Below, one piece after another: positions 35,539 to 43,670 of a stretch of DNA of 64,000 nucleotides (positions within the stretch are counted from its first letter, which is position 1; every line of letters begins with the position of its first letter). Made by a program: the position numbers and the translations under genes. The stretch covers positions 20,307 through 84,306 of the forward strand of contig JADEZQ010000006.1 in the NCBI GenBank assembly GCA_015206785.1. Direction: 5' to 3'. Source of the stretch: Quinella sp. 2Q5. GTDB taxonomy: Bacteria > Bacillota > Negativicutes > Selenomonadales > Selenomonadaceae. The notes under the pieces were generated by a model that was not told the DNA's origin, did no database searches, and saw only the letters and a list, made by a program, of their open reading frames with translations.

Positions 35539-36138
35539 ATGAGTTCCAAAGCTATGGCGGCTCTGGTGGAGTCGCTGACAAAATTGCCGGGCGTCGGTGC
35601 CAAGACCGCTGCTCGGCTTGCTTATCATATCGCGGCGATGAAGTCCGACGACGTGGAGGAGCTTGCCTCGGCAATCCGTTCGGTCAAGCTCGACACGCAC
35701 GCCTGCGAAATTTGCTTCAACACCATAGACGCCGACAAAACCGTCTGCGACATCTGCGCCTCAACCAAACGCGACGGCAAGATTATCTGCGTCGTCAAGG
35801 ACGCCAAAGATCTCGACGCCATTGAACGCGCGGGAACTTTCAACGGCAAGTATCACGTCACGGGCGGGCTGATATCGCCGTTGGCGGGCGTTTCGCAGAA
35901 TGATATCCGTCTGCGCGAACTGGTCAACCGCGTCGGCACCGACAGCATAGAAGAAGTCATCATCGCCTTTGAACCGACGGTTGAGGGCGACGCGACGTCG
36001 CTGTTCATTGCGCGGCTGCTAAATCCTGTCGGCGTCAAAGTCACCAAGCTTGCGCGGGGTCTGGCGGTCGGCGCAGACTTCGCGGGCACAGACTCGTTGA
36101 CGTTGGCGAAGGCGATTGAAAACCGCGTACCCATCTGA
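35539..36138 (+). CDS. recR: Recombination mediator protein RecR
   Basis: 199 aa, full length. Acts with RecO (and RecF) to load RecA on gapped DNA. Helix-hairpin-helix LTKLPGVGAKTAARLAY (about 14-30), C4 zinc finger CEICFNTIDADKTVCDIC (about 56-73), Toprim motif ICVVKDAKDLDAIE and GGLISPLAGVSQNDIRL. Starts 3 bp after ybaB. Confidence 0.95.
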   Translation: MSSKAMAALVESLTKLPGVGAKTAARLAYHIAAMKSDDVEELASAIRSVKLDTHACEICFNTIDADKTVCDICASTKRDGKIICVVKDAKDLDAIERAGTFNGKYHVTGGLISPLAGVSQNDIRLRELVNRVGTDSIEEVIIAFEPTVEGDATSLFIARLLNPVGVKVTKLARGLAVGADFAGTDSLTLAKAIENRVPI

Positions 36139-36142
36139 AATT

Positions 36143-36212
36143 TTGCCGCAGACAGCGGCGGGTCTTACGTCATTGCTCGCGGTCGTGTTGTCGGCTAAGG
36201 TGACGGGTGACG
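36143..36212 (+). repeat. Internally deleted copy of the three-hairpin repeat
   Basis: Reads TTGCCGCAGACAGCGGCGGG then TCTTAC, jumps to GGTCGTGTTGTCGGCTAAGG, then TGACGGGTGACG. These are the two ends of the full copy at 36251-36408 with the hairpin centre missing. It defines the element's left and right limits and shows that the ends can exist without the core. Confidence 0.75.
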
Positions 36213-36250
36213 CGTCAGTAATTCAATGCGATAATCTCCTTTAAGTTTTT

Positions 36251-36408
36251 TTGCCGCAGACAGCGGCGGGTCTTACTTTTCTTTGCTGGTCCAAAGAAAA
36301 GTAAGCAAAAGAAAGGACCTCCGAGCCGGCAACGACGCATCACGTCGTCGTATGCCGGCGACCGCCCATCCTTGGGCGGTCGTGTTGTCGGCTAAGATGA
36401 CGGGTGCG
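36251..36408 (+). repeat. Three-hairpin intergenic repeat, copy R4
   Basis: Left end TTGCCGCAGACAGCGGCGGG, then CTTTTCTTTG/CAAAGAAAAG, GCCGGCAACGACG/CGTCGTATGCCGGC, and GACCGCCCATCCTTGGGCGGTC, ending GTTGTCGGCTAAGATGACGGGT. In the last stem the outer pair is A-T where other copies have G-C (CCGCCC context), again compensatory. Lies between the convergent genes recR and the aminotransferase, next to a deleted copy. Confidence 0.9.
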
Positions 36409-36420
36409 TTCGGCAAATCA

Positions 36421-36457
36421 AAAACCTCTCGGCGAAATTCGTCGGGAGGTTTTTTCG
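36421..36457. terminator. Bidirectional intrinsic terminator
   Basis: AAAACCTC pairs with GAGGTTTT around a short loop, with A-rich and T-rich flanks on either side. It serves the aminotransferase gene on the minus strand and the recR side on the plus strand. Confidence 0.8.
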
Positions 36458-36463
36458 TGTCGG

Positions 36464-37630
36464 TCACTTGTGGGATTTCATGAAGTGTTCGATTCGATTC
36501 AGAGCCTCGGAAATTTTTTCGACGCTCGTGGCGTATGAACAGCGCACGTGCCCCGCACCGCATTTGCCGAACGCCGTGCCCGGCACCAGAGCCACGTGCT
36601 CGGCTTGAATCAGTTGTTCGGCAAAAGCTTCGCTCGTGAGCCCGCTCCTCGTGATGTCGGGGAAGATGTAGAACGCGCCGCGCGGCTCGAAGCTGTCCAT
36701 GCCCAAAGTTTTGAAGCCGTCGTAAATCAGTCGGCGTCGCCGGTCGTAATCGGCAACCATCTTGAGCATGTACTTTTCGCCGCGCTTGAGAGCCTCGACC
36801 GCCGCCATCTGCGCGGTTATCGGTGCGCAAAGGATCGTGTACTGGTGAATCTTGGTCATCGCGGCAATGAAGTCGGGGTTCGACAGCGCGTAACCGATTC
36901 GCCAGCCGGTCATGGCGTACGCCTTGCTGAAGCCGTTGAGCAGAATGGTACGGTCTCGCATCTTCGGCAGGGCGGCAAAACATTCGTGAACGGAGCCATA
37001 AGTCAGGTCGCCGTAAATCTCGTCGCTGATAACAACCAGGTCGTGAGCCTCGGCGAAGTCGGCAAGCTTAAGCAAATCGTTGCGTTCCATAATCGCGCCC
37101 GTCGGGTTGTTCGGGTAGCCGATGAGCAGAACTTTGGTGCGCGGCGTGATGAACGGTTCCAATTCCTCCGGCGTAATGCGGAATTCGTTTTCGATTTTGG
37201 CGGGCACGCTCACGGGCACACCGTTCGCCAAAAATGTGCAAGCCTGATAGGAGACGTAGCAGGGTTCGGGAATCAGAACTTCGTCGCCGGGGTTGAGTAT
37301 GGCTCTGAGCGCAATGTCAAGGGCCTCGCTCACGCCGACGGTCACCAAAATTTCCGTGTCGACGTCGTAGCTGATGTTGAACTTGTCGGCGTAGTGGTTG
37401 GCAATCTCCGTGCGCAGCTTGAGCATGCCGCGGTTGGCTGTGTAGCTGGTGTAGCCGCGTTCCAAACCGTAGACGCAACTCTCACGAATCGGCCAGGGCG
37501 TCACGAAGTCAGGTTCACCCACGCCCAATGAGATGACGTCTTGCATTTTGGCGGCGATGTCGAAAAATTTTCTGATGCCGCTCGGCGCGACAGACTTGAC
37601 CGATTGCGACAGCTTGTCAGCCCACGTCAT
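36464..37630 (-). CDS. Class I/II pyridoxal-phosphate aminotransferase
   Basis: 388 aa, AspC/PatA group. Transfers amino groups between amino acids and 2-oxo acids. Key features: ISLGVGEPDF, YPNNPTG, DEIYGDLTY, PLP-lysine motif NGFSKAYAMTGWRIGY (about 229-244) and RCSYATS with the carboxylate-binding Arg. Start overlaps the stop of the Lrp-type regulator (4 bp), a common pairing, so the regulator probably controls this aminotransferase. Substrate cannot be set from sequence alone. Confidence 0.9.
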   Translation of the reverse strand: MTWADKLSQSVKSVAPSGIRKFFDIAAKMQDVISLGVGEPDFVTPWPIRESCVYGLERGYTSYTANRGMLKLRTEIANHYADKFNISYDVDTEILVTVGVSEALDIALRAILNPGDEVLIPEPCYVSYQACTFLANGVPVSVPAKIENEFRITPEELEPFITPRTKVLLIGYPNNPTGAIMERNDLLKLADFAEAHDLVVISDEIYGDLTYGSVHECFAALPKMRDRTILLNGFSKAYAMTGWRIGYALSNPDFIAAMTKIHQYTILCAPITAQMAAVEALKRGEKYMLKMVADYDRRRRLIYDGFKTLGMDSFEPRGAFYIFPDITRSGLTSEAFAEQLIQAEHVALVPGTAFGKCGAGHVRCSYATSVEKISEALNRIEHFMKSHK

Positions 37631-38106
37631 GGCGCAACCACCAGCCTGCGGTCTCGTTCGGTGTCTTCCATAATCACGCCGTCTTTCTTGTACGCCTTCA
37701 ACATGAAGTGACTGCGCGTCTGCGTTACCCCTTCAATCGGTGCCAGCCGCGTCGCCACGAAGTTTGCCACGTCCTTTAGCGATTTGCCTTCGATGATGAC
37801 CAGCAGGTCGAAGTTGCCGCTCATAAGATAAACCGTGCGCACCTCGTCGAAGCGATAAATCCTCTCGGCAATGGCGTCGAAGCCGACTTCACGTTGCGGC
37901 GTCAAATTGATCTCGATGACCGCCGTGACGATGTCGTCGCCGAACTTTTCCCAGTTAATCAGCGCACCGTACGAGAGAATAATTTTCTCCTTCTCCAGAA
38001 CGTCGATGTCCTTCTCGATTTCGTACTCGGACTTCTGCAACATGCTCGCCAGCTCGCCCGTCGACAGGCGCGCGTTGTGCTCAAGCAGTTCCAAAATCTC
38101 TTTCAT
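37627..38106 (-). CDS. Lrp/AsnC family transcriptional regulator
   Basis: 159 aa. N-terminal helix-turn-helix (ILELLEHNARLSTGELASMLQKS) and C-terminal ligand-sensing RAM/AsnC domain (VGFDAIAERIYRFDEVRTVYLMSGNFDLLVIIEGKSLKDVANFV). Translationally coupled to the aminotransferase. GAGGTGG ribosome site overlaps the end of fliB, so it is probably also in the flavoprotein-fliB transcript. Confidence 0.9.
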   Translation of the reverse strand: MKEILELLEHNARLSTGELASMLQKSEYEIEKDIDVLEKEKIILSYGALINWEKFGDDIVTAVIEINLTPQREVGFDAIAERIYRFDEVRTVYLMSGNFDLLVIIEGKSLKDVANFVATRLAPIEGVTQTRSHFMLKAYKKDGVIMEDTERDRRLVVAP

Positions 38107-38115
38107 GTGACCACC

Positions 38116-39129
38116 TCATTCCATCATCAGCGCATAAAAAATTTCCGCGTCGTGCAGCTCGGCGAAGGTTCTGATTGCCGACATTCCGCCGCGGCTGTGA
38201 TCAAGTTTGTCGCTCAGCATGCACAGCAGTTCAAAAAAATTTTCGACGGTCAGCCGCGACTTAGCCACCGCCGTCAACACCGCCGCGAACTCAGCCACGC
38301 GCCACGCCGTCACGAAGACGCGAACGTTGAGCCTCACATCGCCGACGAACGCGCACGGATAGAGCCGCATGAAAAATTCGTTGACGAGATAATTTTCCGG
38401 CATGGGCGCGAAGGTCTGCAGGTTCGGCAAAATTTTTTCGCGGGCAGTCAGATACGTTTCGACCAGCCGCGATTTTTTTTCGACGGTCAGGTTCGCGTCG
38501 TACGTCTCGCCAAAAATTTCGACCACAGCGGCGGCATGGCTCTCGGCGTCGAATTCCACGGGCGCGGATTTTTCGCCGAAGTGCTCGCAAAGTTTTCGCA
38601 ACCGCTGATTAATCGACAGCTCCCGCCGCTGAAGGATGTCGATTGCCGCTCGCTGTTCGGATAAAAATTTTTCGGCGGGCATTGAGAGTTTCGTCGTGAA
38701 GTCGAAGATCATTCGCGCGGTCAAACTGTCGACGGTCTCGAAGGCAATCGGGCGCAGGAGAATTTCCGTCGCCGCCAACGGGCAAGTCAGCGTCATTGCC
38801 TGCAGAAAAATTTCGTCGGTCAGCTTGTATGTCACCCGCGGGAAACTTTGACAGACCGCCGCCAAAAAATCTTCGCCGCGCTTGAGCTGCAGTCCGCACA
38901 AAAAATTTTCGTCCAGGAACGGACACGTGCCCGAAGGTTTCATCTGCAGGACGCACTTGCCGTCAAGTTCGGTGACGTGGCGCAGGAACTCATCGCCGTC
39001 GGGCAGCTCGGAATATTTTTGCCGCGTATCCTCATCAACGACGACGTTCCAATCGTGGCAACAGCGCGCGTCGCAAAGTCGTCCGTCGCAACGAAAATCC
39101 TTGACGTAAGTCGGGCGCAGAACTTTCAT
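38116..39129 (-). CDS. fliB: FliB-family protein (flagellin lysine-N-methylase)
   Basis: 337 aa. FliB proteins methylate surface lysines of flagellin using a cysteine-ligated metal or Fe-S centre. Visible: FRCDGRLCDARCCHDW (about 12-27), CPFLDENFLCGL (about 67-78), AAVCQSFPR and LTCPLA, i.e. the conserved Cys set at the N-terminal half; the C-terminal half is variable. ATG at 39129 overlaps the flavoprotein stop (ATGA). Fits the flagellar genes at 50.7-54.5 kb, but flagellin is not in the window. Confidence 0.8.
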   Translation of the reverse strand: MKVLRPTYVKDFRCDGRLCDARCCHDWNVVVDEDTRQKYSELPDGDEFLRHVTELDGKCVLQMKPSGTCPFLDENFLCGLQLKRGEDFLAAVCQSFPRVTYKLTDEIFLQAMTLTCPLAATEILLRPIAFETVDSLTARMIFDFTTKLSMPAEKFLSEQRAAIDILQRRELSINQRLRKLCEHFGEKSAPVEFDAESHAAAVVEIFGETYDANLTVEKKSRLVETYLTAREKILPNLQTFAPMPENYLVNEFFMRLYPCAFVGDVRLNVRVFVTAWRVAEFAAVLTAVAKSRLTVENFFELLCMLSDKLDHSRGGMSAIRTFAELHDAEIFYALMME

Positions 39130-39746
39130 CGGATAAAGTGCGTGCCGATCCACTCTTCCTTTTCGGGCAGACCGAACTGTTCACGACCGAGCGCAATCGA
39201 CTTCATCAGGAAGATCATGTTTCGGGCGAGGGTTCGCATCGTCTGCAAGCCTTCGGCGTCTTGATTCGCGTCGCCCGGTTCCATGCCGTAAACCATATTC
39301 CAATATTGGCTGGAGACGACGGGCATGTTCGTTATCGTGAAATACTTGTTGAGCACATCGAACGACGAGCTTGCTCCGCCGCGCCGACATATGACGACAC
39401 TTGCGCCGACCTTCATGGTCTTGTCGACGTTGAACGTGCTGAAGAACAATCTATCCAGAAACGCGAGCACCGTGCCGTTGGGAGAGCCGTAATAGACGGG
39501 CGCACCGACGACGAGCCCATCAGCCGCGGCGAACTTTGGCGCAGTTTCGTTGACGATGTCGTCGAAGGCGCACCGACCAAGCTTGAAGCATTGTCCGCAG
39601 CCGACGCACCCGCGGATAATTTTGTTGCCGACGTGAACAATCTCCGTTTCAATCTGCGCGGCGTCAAAAATTTTCACCATCTCGTTGAGCGCGACGGCGG
39701 TGTTGCCCTTTGTGTGTGGCGAGCCGTTGATCATCAGAACTTTCAT
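39126..39746 (-). CDS. NADPH-dependent FMN reductase / flavodoxin-like protein with CxxC cluster
   Basis: 206 aa. FMN-binding start MKVLMINGSPHTKGNTA, then GCVGCGQCFKLGRCAFDD, a four-Cys group typical of iron-sulfur flavoproteins (Isf-like), and the flavin-contact GAPVYYGSPNGTVLAFLDR. ATG behind AAGGAG; an upstream ATG at 39860 is unlikely. It overlaps fliB by 4 bp, so it may supply electrons for, or protect, the FliB metal centre; this last point is inference from context. Confidence 0.85.
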   Translation of the reverse strand: MKVLMINGSPHTKGNTAVALNEMVKIFDAAQIETEIVHVGNKIIRGCVGCGQCFKLGRCAFDDIVNETAPKFAAADGLVVGAPVYYGSPNGTVLAFLDRLFFSTFNVDKTMKVGASVVICRRGGASSSFDVLNKYFTITNMPVVSSQYWNMVYGMEPGDANQDAEGLQTMRTLARNMIFLMKSIALGREQFGLPEKEEWIGTHFIR

Positions 39747-39839
39747 GTTGAGCACTCCTTTCACGCCAAATATTTTGACGCGAGCGACGAAAATCCTTCG
39801 CCAAGCGGAATATCTTGTCGGGCAAGTCGTCCGCCGTGT

Positions 39840-39868
39840 TTGACTTTGACGGGCTTGCAATGTAAAAT
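39840..39868 (+). promoter_or_regulatory. Promoter of the NTPase-Asp23 fusion gene
   Basis: TTGACT at 39840-39845 and TAAAAT at 39863-39868, spacer 17 bp, 42 bp before the ATG. Confidence 0.7.
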
Positions 39869-39910
39869 TCTACGCGGCGAATGGTTACGAGCAAAGAGGA
39901 GAAAATTTTC

Positions 39911-40771
39911 ATGGACGTTATAGCATTGGTTGGACCGAGCGGCACCGGCAAGAGCCATCGAGCGTTGCAGGTGGCGCGTGAACACGGTGCCGACGCCATC
40001 ATCGACGACGGCATCCTGATTAAGGACGGGCACATCGTCGCGGGCGAAAGTGCTAAGACCGAGAAGAGCCGAATCATGGCGGTGCGCCGAGCGATTTTCG
40101 TTTTGCCAGGTCATGCCGACGACGTTCGCAACGCCATCCAACGCATTCAGCCGCACAGGATTTTAGTCATCGGCACATCGGAAAACATGGTGCACAAAAT
40201 CACCAAGACGCTGCGTCTGCCGTCCATTCAACTCATCGTTCGCATAGAAGACATCGCCTCGCGTGCGGAAATTGCCACCGCGCAGTTCCATCGCCTTAAA
40301 GAGGGCAAACACATAATTCCCGTGCCGACCATCGAGCTCAAGCCGCATTTCAGCGGTTACCTCGTCAATCCTCTGCAGTCCATCTTCAAGCAGTCCAACG
40401 TTCGCAGACGCAAGCTCGGCGAAAAGTCCATCGTGCGCCCGGTCTTCAGCTACTACGGCAAGCTCATCATCGACGATACGGTTATCCGCTCCATCGTCGA
40501 GAAAATCGTCAAGGCGCGTGAATTCGTCAAGACGCTCAAGAATGTCACCGTCAAACACCTGCGCCGCGGCGAAGAGGATCGCGGGCTGACCATCTCTTGC
40601 GAAGTCGTCTTGAGCTACGGCAACCACATTCCCACGCTGATTCAGCAGACGCAGAGCAAAATTCGTGAGGCAGTCGAATTCACCACGGGCATGATCGTCC
40701 AAGCGGTGGATATCAGCGTTCGCGCGCTGTATGTTGAGCCGCGACAGCCCCTGCGTGCAAAACTCTGGTGA
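39911..40771 (+). CDS. P-loop NTPase fused to Asp23/Gls24-like domain
   Basis: 286 aa. N-terminal half has Walker A ALVGPSGTGKSHRAL (about 5-19) and a strand RILVIGTSENMVHKI; it resembles small ATPases that act on a bound partner, but no family could be named. The C-terminal about 110 residues (YYGKLIIDDTVIRSIVEKIV ... ISCEVVLSYGNHIPTLIQQTQSKIREAVEFTTGM ... AVDISVRALYV) look like Asp23/Gls24 (DUF322), normally a free-standing membrane-associated alkaline or envelope stress protein. ATG behind AGAGGAG. Role unknown, possibly nucleotide-controlled assembly at the envelope. Confidence 0.7.
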   Translation: MDVIALVGPSGTGKSHRALQVAREHGADAIIDDGILIKDGHIVAGESAKTEKSRIMAVRRAIFVLPGHADDVRNAIQRIQPHRILVIGTSENMVHKITKTLRLPSIQLIVRIEDIASRAEIATAQFHRLKEGKHIIPVPTIELKPHFSGYLVNPLQSIFKQSNVRRRKLGEKSIVRPVFSYYGKLIIDDTVIRSIVEKIVKAREFVKTLKNVTVKHLRRGEEDRGLTISCEVVLSYGNHIPTLIQQTQSKIREAVEFTTGMIVQAVDISVRALYVEPRQPLRAKLW

Positions 40772-40783
40772 CCGAAAAAATTT

Positions 40784-40817
40784 AACCGCCCGAAAAATTT
40801 CGAGCGGTTTTAAATTT
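40784..40817 (+). terminator. Intrinsic terminator after the NTPase-Asp23 gene
   Basis: AACCGC (40784-40789) with CGAAA pairs with TTTCG and GCGGTT (40804-40809), followed by a T-rich stretch. Confidence 0.75.
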
Positions 40818-40825
40818 GCGGATTC

Positions 40826-40985
40826 ATTGCCGCAGACAGCGGCGGGTCTTACTTTTCTTTGCGGGTCCAAAGAAAAGTAAGCAAAAGAAAGGACCTCCGA
40901 GCCGGCAACGACGCATCACGTCGTCGTATGCCGGCGGCCGCCCGTCCATGGGCGGCCGGGTTGTCAGCTAAGGAGACGGGTGACG
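40826..40985 (+). repeat. Three-hairpin intergenic repeat, copy R5
   Basis: Near-identical to R4: ends TTGCCGCAGACAGCGGCGGG and GTTGTCAGCTAAGGAGACGG, stems CTTTTCTTTG/CAAAGAAAAG, GCCGGCAACGACG/CGTCGTATGCCGGC and CGGCCGCCCGTCCATGGGCG with GCCG. Sits between two convergent genes, as R4 does. Confidence 0.9.
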
Positions 40986-40991
40986 AAAGCG

Positions 40992-43025
40992 TCAAGATTT
41001 CTCGACACCCGTCAGCATTTCCAGTTCCTCTGCAGTGACGGTCGTGGCGGAAATTTTTTTTACGGTGTCGACCTTGTCGGTGGCGGGGAAAAATTTTTTC
41101 TCGTCGGCAAATTCCACGGCGTCGGCGAAAATTTTCTTGAAGGCGTCTTCAGCCGTCTCCACCGGAAAAATTTTCAAGCCCAGGTGTGCGCGCGGAATGT
41201 CCTTGGCGTTTTCCTTGGGGATGACGAGAATTTTGATGCCCGCCTGCTTCGCGCCGTAAGCCTTCTCGAAGACGCCGCCGACGGGACGAACTCGCCCTTG
41301 CAAAGAAATTTCGCCGGTGACTGCCACGTCTTGACGAATGCGTTTGCCGGTGACTGCGCTGACCAGGGCCGCGAGGATAGCCGTGCCCGCGCTGGGGCCG
41401 TCGATGTTGCCGCCGCCGATAACGTTGATGTGGACGTCGAAGTCGTGAATGTCCTTGCCCGTCACTTGCCGCAGAACACTCGCCGCGTTGAAGACCGAAT
41501 CCTTCGCCATGGAGCCGGCAGTCTCGTTGAAGCGAATGGTGCCCTTGCCCTTTTCGGCGGGGAAGACGACGGCTTCAATCTCAATCACCGAGCCGAGGAA
41601 ACCACTGACGCCGAGCCCGAAGATGTGACCGACGGCGGGTTTGCTGGACGCCTTGCGCGTGACGAACTGATAGAGCCGGCTGACCTGCGCCACTTCGTAG
41701 ACGTCGTTGCGTTCGATTCGCACGGGAAGATTTGTGTGCAGAGCCCTATCTTCGTCGCGGTCAAGAGCCAGACTGTAAGCGTCGGCGAGGATGTTGATTG
41801 CCTTGCGCCCTTCGATTGTGTATTCGCTGATGATTTCGGCAAGCCCGTCTTCCAGCTCGACGTTCAATTTCTGCGCGGCGTTGTTGACGATGTCGACGAT
41901 GTGCGCGGGCGTGAGCGGCTCGAAATAAATTTCTGCACAGCGCGAACGTAACGCAGGGTTCAACGCGGAGGCTTCGCGGGTGGTGGCACCAATCAACACG
42001 AAGTCGGCGGGAGCACCCTTCTCGAAAAGCATCTTCACATACGGCGGGACGCGTTCGTCGGCGGGGTCGTAGTAGCTCGACTCGAAGAAGACGCGTTTAT
42101 CTTCCAGCACCTTGAGCAGCTTGTTCTGCAACATGATGTCCATTTCGCCAATCTCGTCGATGAAGAGAATGCCGCCGTGTGCGTCGGTGACGAGACCGGG
42201 TTTGGGTTCGGGGATTCCGCTGTCGGCAAGCTGTTTGTGTGCGCCCTGATAAATCGGGTCGTGCACGGAGCCGAGCAACGGATTGGTCACGTCGCGGGGA
42301 TCCCAACGCAATGTCGTGCCGTCGGTCTCAACAAACGGCGCGTCTTTAGCGAACGGACTAAGCAACGTTCCGCGCACCGCTTCCAACACCAGCCGCGCAG
42401 CTGTCGTCTTGCCGACGCCTGGCGGTCCGTAAAGAATCAGATGCTGTGGATACGGCGATGCCAGCTTTGAGCGCAGGGACTTGACGGCGCGTTCTTGCCC
42501 GACGATTTCTTCGAGCGATTGCGGCCGCAAAAGTTCCATCACCGATTGCGTCAGGTGCACGCCATCCAAAGCTTCAAGTTCCTCGCGCTTCTTCTGGTCG
42601 TGAGGAGTTTCGGCGGCGGGGTCTTCTTCCTTGAGCACCTGCAAGCGAATGTCCTTGACGTAGTCTTGATGTTCGCGTTCAAGCTTCTCGTTTATCTTGC
42701 GTTCGATTTTGTCTTCGACTTGACGGCGCGCCATGATGTCTGCGATGAGTTCCGACAGCGCGACGACCTGCTGATGAATTTCGTTTGGCTTGGGCGGCGG
42801 ATTGAGCGTCGGGTTTTCTTCCAGGATTCGCCGCAGAGCCAGAACCCTTTCGGCGGGGTCAGCCGAGCGCATATATCGCAGGGCGTCCATCTTGCCCGCC
42901 TGCAAGACCAATCGGTCCGAGCCCATAACGTCGACCAGAATGTTATACAGCGCGGAAATTTCCCGTTCGATGTCGGTTTCCTGTCGCGGCGGATTTTCTC
43001 TGCCGCCAAAAAATTTCCTGAACAT
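40992..43025 (-). CDS. lonC: Lon family ATP-dependent protease, LonC type
   Basis: 677 aa. Lacks the LonA N-domain; begins with a helical region (about 1-150), then an AAA+ domain with Walker A LYGPPGVGKTT (about 200-210), Walker B GILFIDEIGEMD, and sensor GATTREASALNPALRSRCAEIYF, then the Lon proteolytic domain with catalytic Ser in DGPSAGTAIL and Lys in GGVFEKAYGAKQAG. This layout matches the family named LonC, known mainly from endospore-forming Firmicutes. Lies 1 bp after rplI. Confidence 0.88.
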   Translation of the reverse strand: MFRKFFGGRENPPRQETDIEREISALYNILVDVMGSDRLVLQAGKMDALRYMRSADPAERVLALRRILEENPTLNPPPKPNEIHQQVVALSELIADIMARRQVEDKIERKINEKLEREHQDYVKDIRLQVLKEEDPAAETPHDQKKREELEALDGVHLTQSVMELLRPQSLEEIVGQERAVKSLRSKLASPYPQHLILYGPPGVGKTTAARLVLEAVRGTLLSPFAKDAPFVETDGTTLRWDPRDVTNPLLGSVHDPIYQGAHKQLADSGIPEPKPGLVTDAHGGILFIDEIGEMDIMLQNKLLKVLEDKRVFFESSYYDPADERVPPYVKMLFEKGAPADFVLIGATTREASALNPALRSRCAEIYFEPLTPAHIVDIVNNAAQKLNVELEDGLAEIISEYTIEGRKAINILADAYSLALDRDEDRALHTNLPVRIERNDVYEVAQVSRLYQFVTRKASSKPAVGHIFGLGVSGFLGSVIEIEAVVFPAEKGKGTIRFNETAGSMAKDSVFNAASVLRQVTGKDIHDFDVHINVIGGGNIDGPSAGTAILAALVSAVTGKRIRQDVAVTGEISLQGRVRPVGGVFEKAYGAKQAGIKILVIPKENAKDIPRAHLGLKIFPVETAEDAFKKIFADAVEFADEKKFFPATDKVDTVKKISATTVTAEELEMLTGVEKS

Positions 43026-43026
43026 G

Positions 43027-43473
43027 TTAGCCCGCGACGACCTCGACTTTGATTTTGGTGGTAACTTCGGGGTGGAGCTTGACGACCGCCTCGAAAACGC
43101 CGAGCCTCGTCACTTCGCCCGCAATGGAAATTTTGCGCTTGTCGACGTTGAGGGAATGAGCCTCCTTGAGGACTTTGGCGATGTCCGCGCCGCCGACCGA
43201 CCCGAAGAGTTTGCCGTCCTTGCCGATCTTGACGGGGATCTTCACGGAAATTTTTTCCAGCTGCGCACCGAGGAGCTTAGCTTCGTCGGCTTCCTGCTGA
43301 AGTCTGCGAGCTTTGTTCTCGGCGTTGACCTTGGCGGTGTTAAGATTGACGGCGTTGGCTTCCACAGCCAGCTTCCGCGGCAAAAGATAATTGCGCCCGT
43401 AGCCGTCGGAGACCTCGACGATATCGCCCTTGACGCCGAGTTTTTTCACGTCCGCCTGCAAAATAACTTTCAT
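43027..43473 (-). CDS. rplI: 50S ribosomal protein L9
   Basis: 148 aa, full length. Begins MKVILQADVKKLGVKGDIVEVSDGYGRNYLLPRKLA, the L9 signature, then a helical connector and a C-terminal domain. ACAGGAGG ribosome site. Followed directly by lonC, an arrangement seen in several Firmicutes. The promoter is at 43491-43519. Confidence 0.96.
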   Translation of the reverse strand: MKVILQADVKKLGVKGDIVEVSDGYGRNYLLPRKLAVEANAVNLNTAKVNAENKARRLQQEADEAKLLGAQLEKISVKIPVKIGKDGKLFGSVGGADIAKVLKEAHSLNVDKRKISIAGEVTRLGVFEAVVKLHPEVTTKIKVEVVAG

Positions 43474-43490
43474 GTCGATTAAATCCTCCT

Positions 43491-43519
43491 GTCATAAATT
43501 TCGCGTGCAAGTCTATCAA
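43491..43519 (-). promoter_or_regulatory. Probable promoter of rplI-lonC
   Basis: On the minus strand TTGATA (43514-43519) and TATGAC (43491-43496) are 17 bp apart, 17 bp before the rplI start codon. The -10 box is imperfect and close to the ribosome site. Confidence 0.45.
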
Positions 43520-43670
43520 AATTCGCGCGGATTGTAAACGGCGGTCATCGGCTGAAAAAAATATGACGCAAAGTCTTTCGCTGTGAAATTTTTTATAGTA
43601 CAATGGCGGCAAGCTTTCGACGGGAAATTTCCTCTTCGGAGACGGAATAAATTTTATGGAGGCAAGAACC

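Noticed and set aside
36273..36983. 236-codon minus frame spanning a repeat and the aminotransferase end
   Set aside because: Runs through a terminator and the three-hairpin repeat, out of frame with the true aminotransferase.
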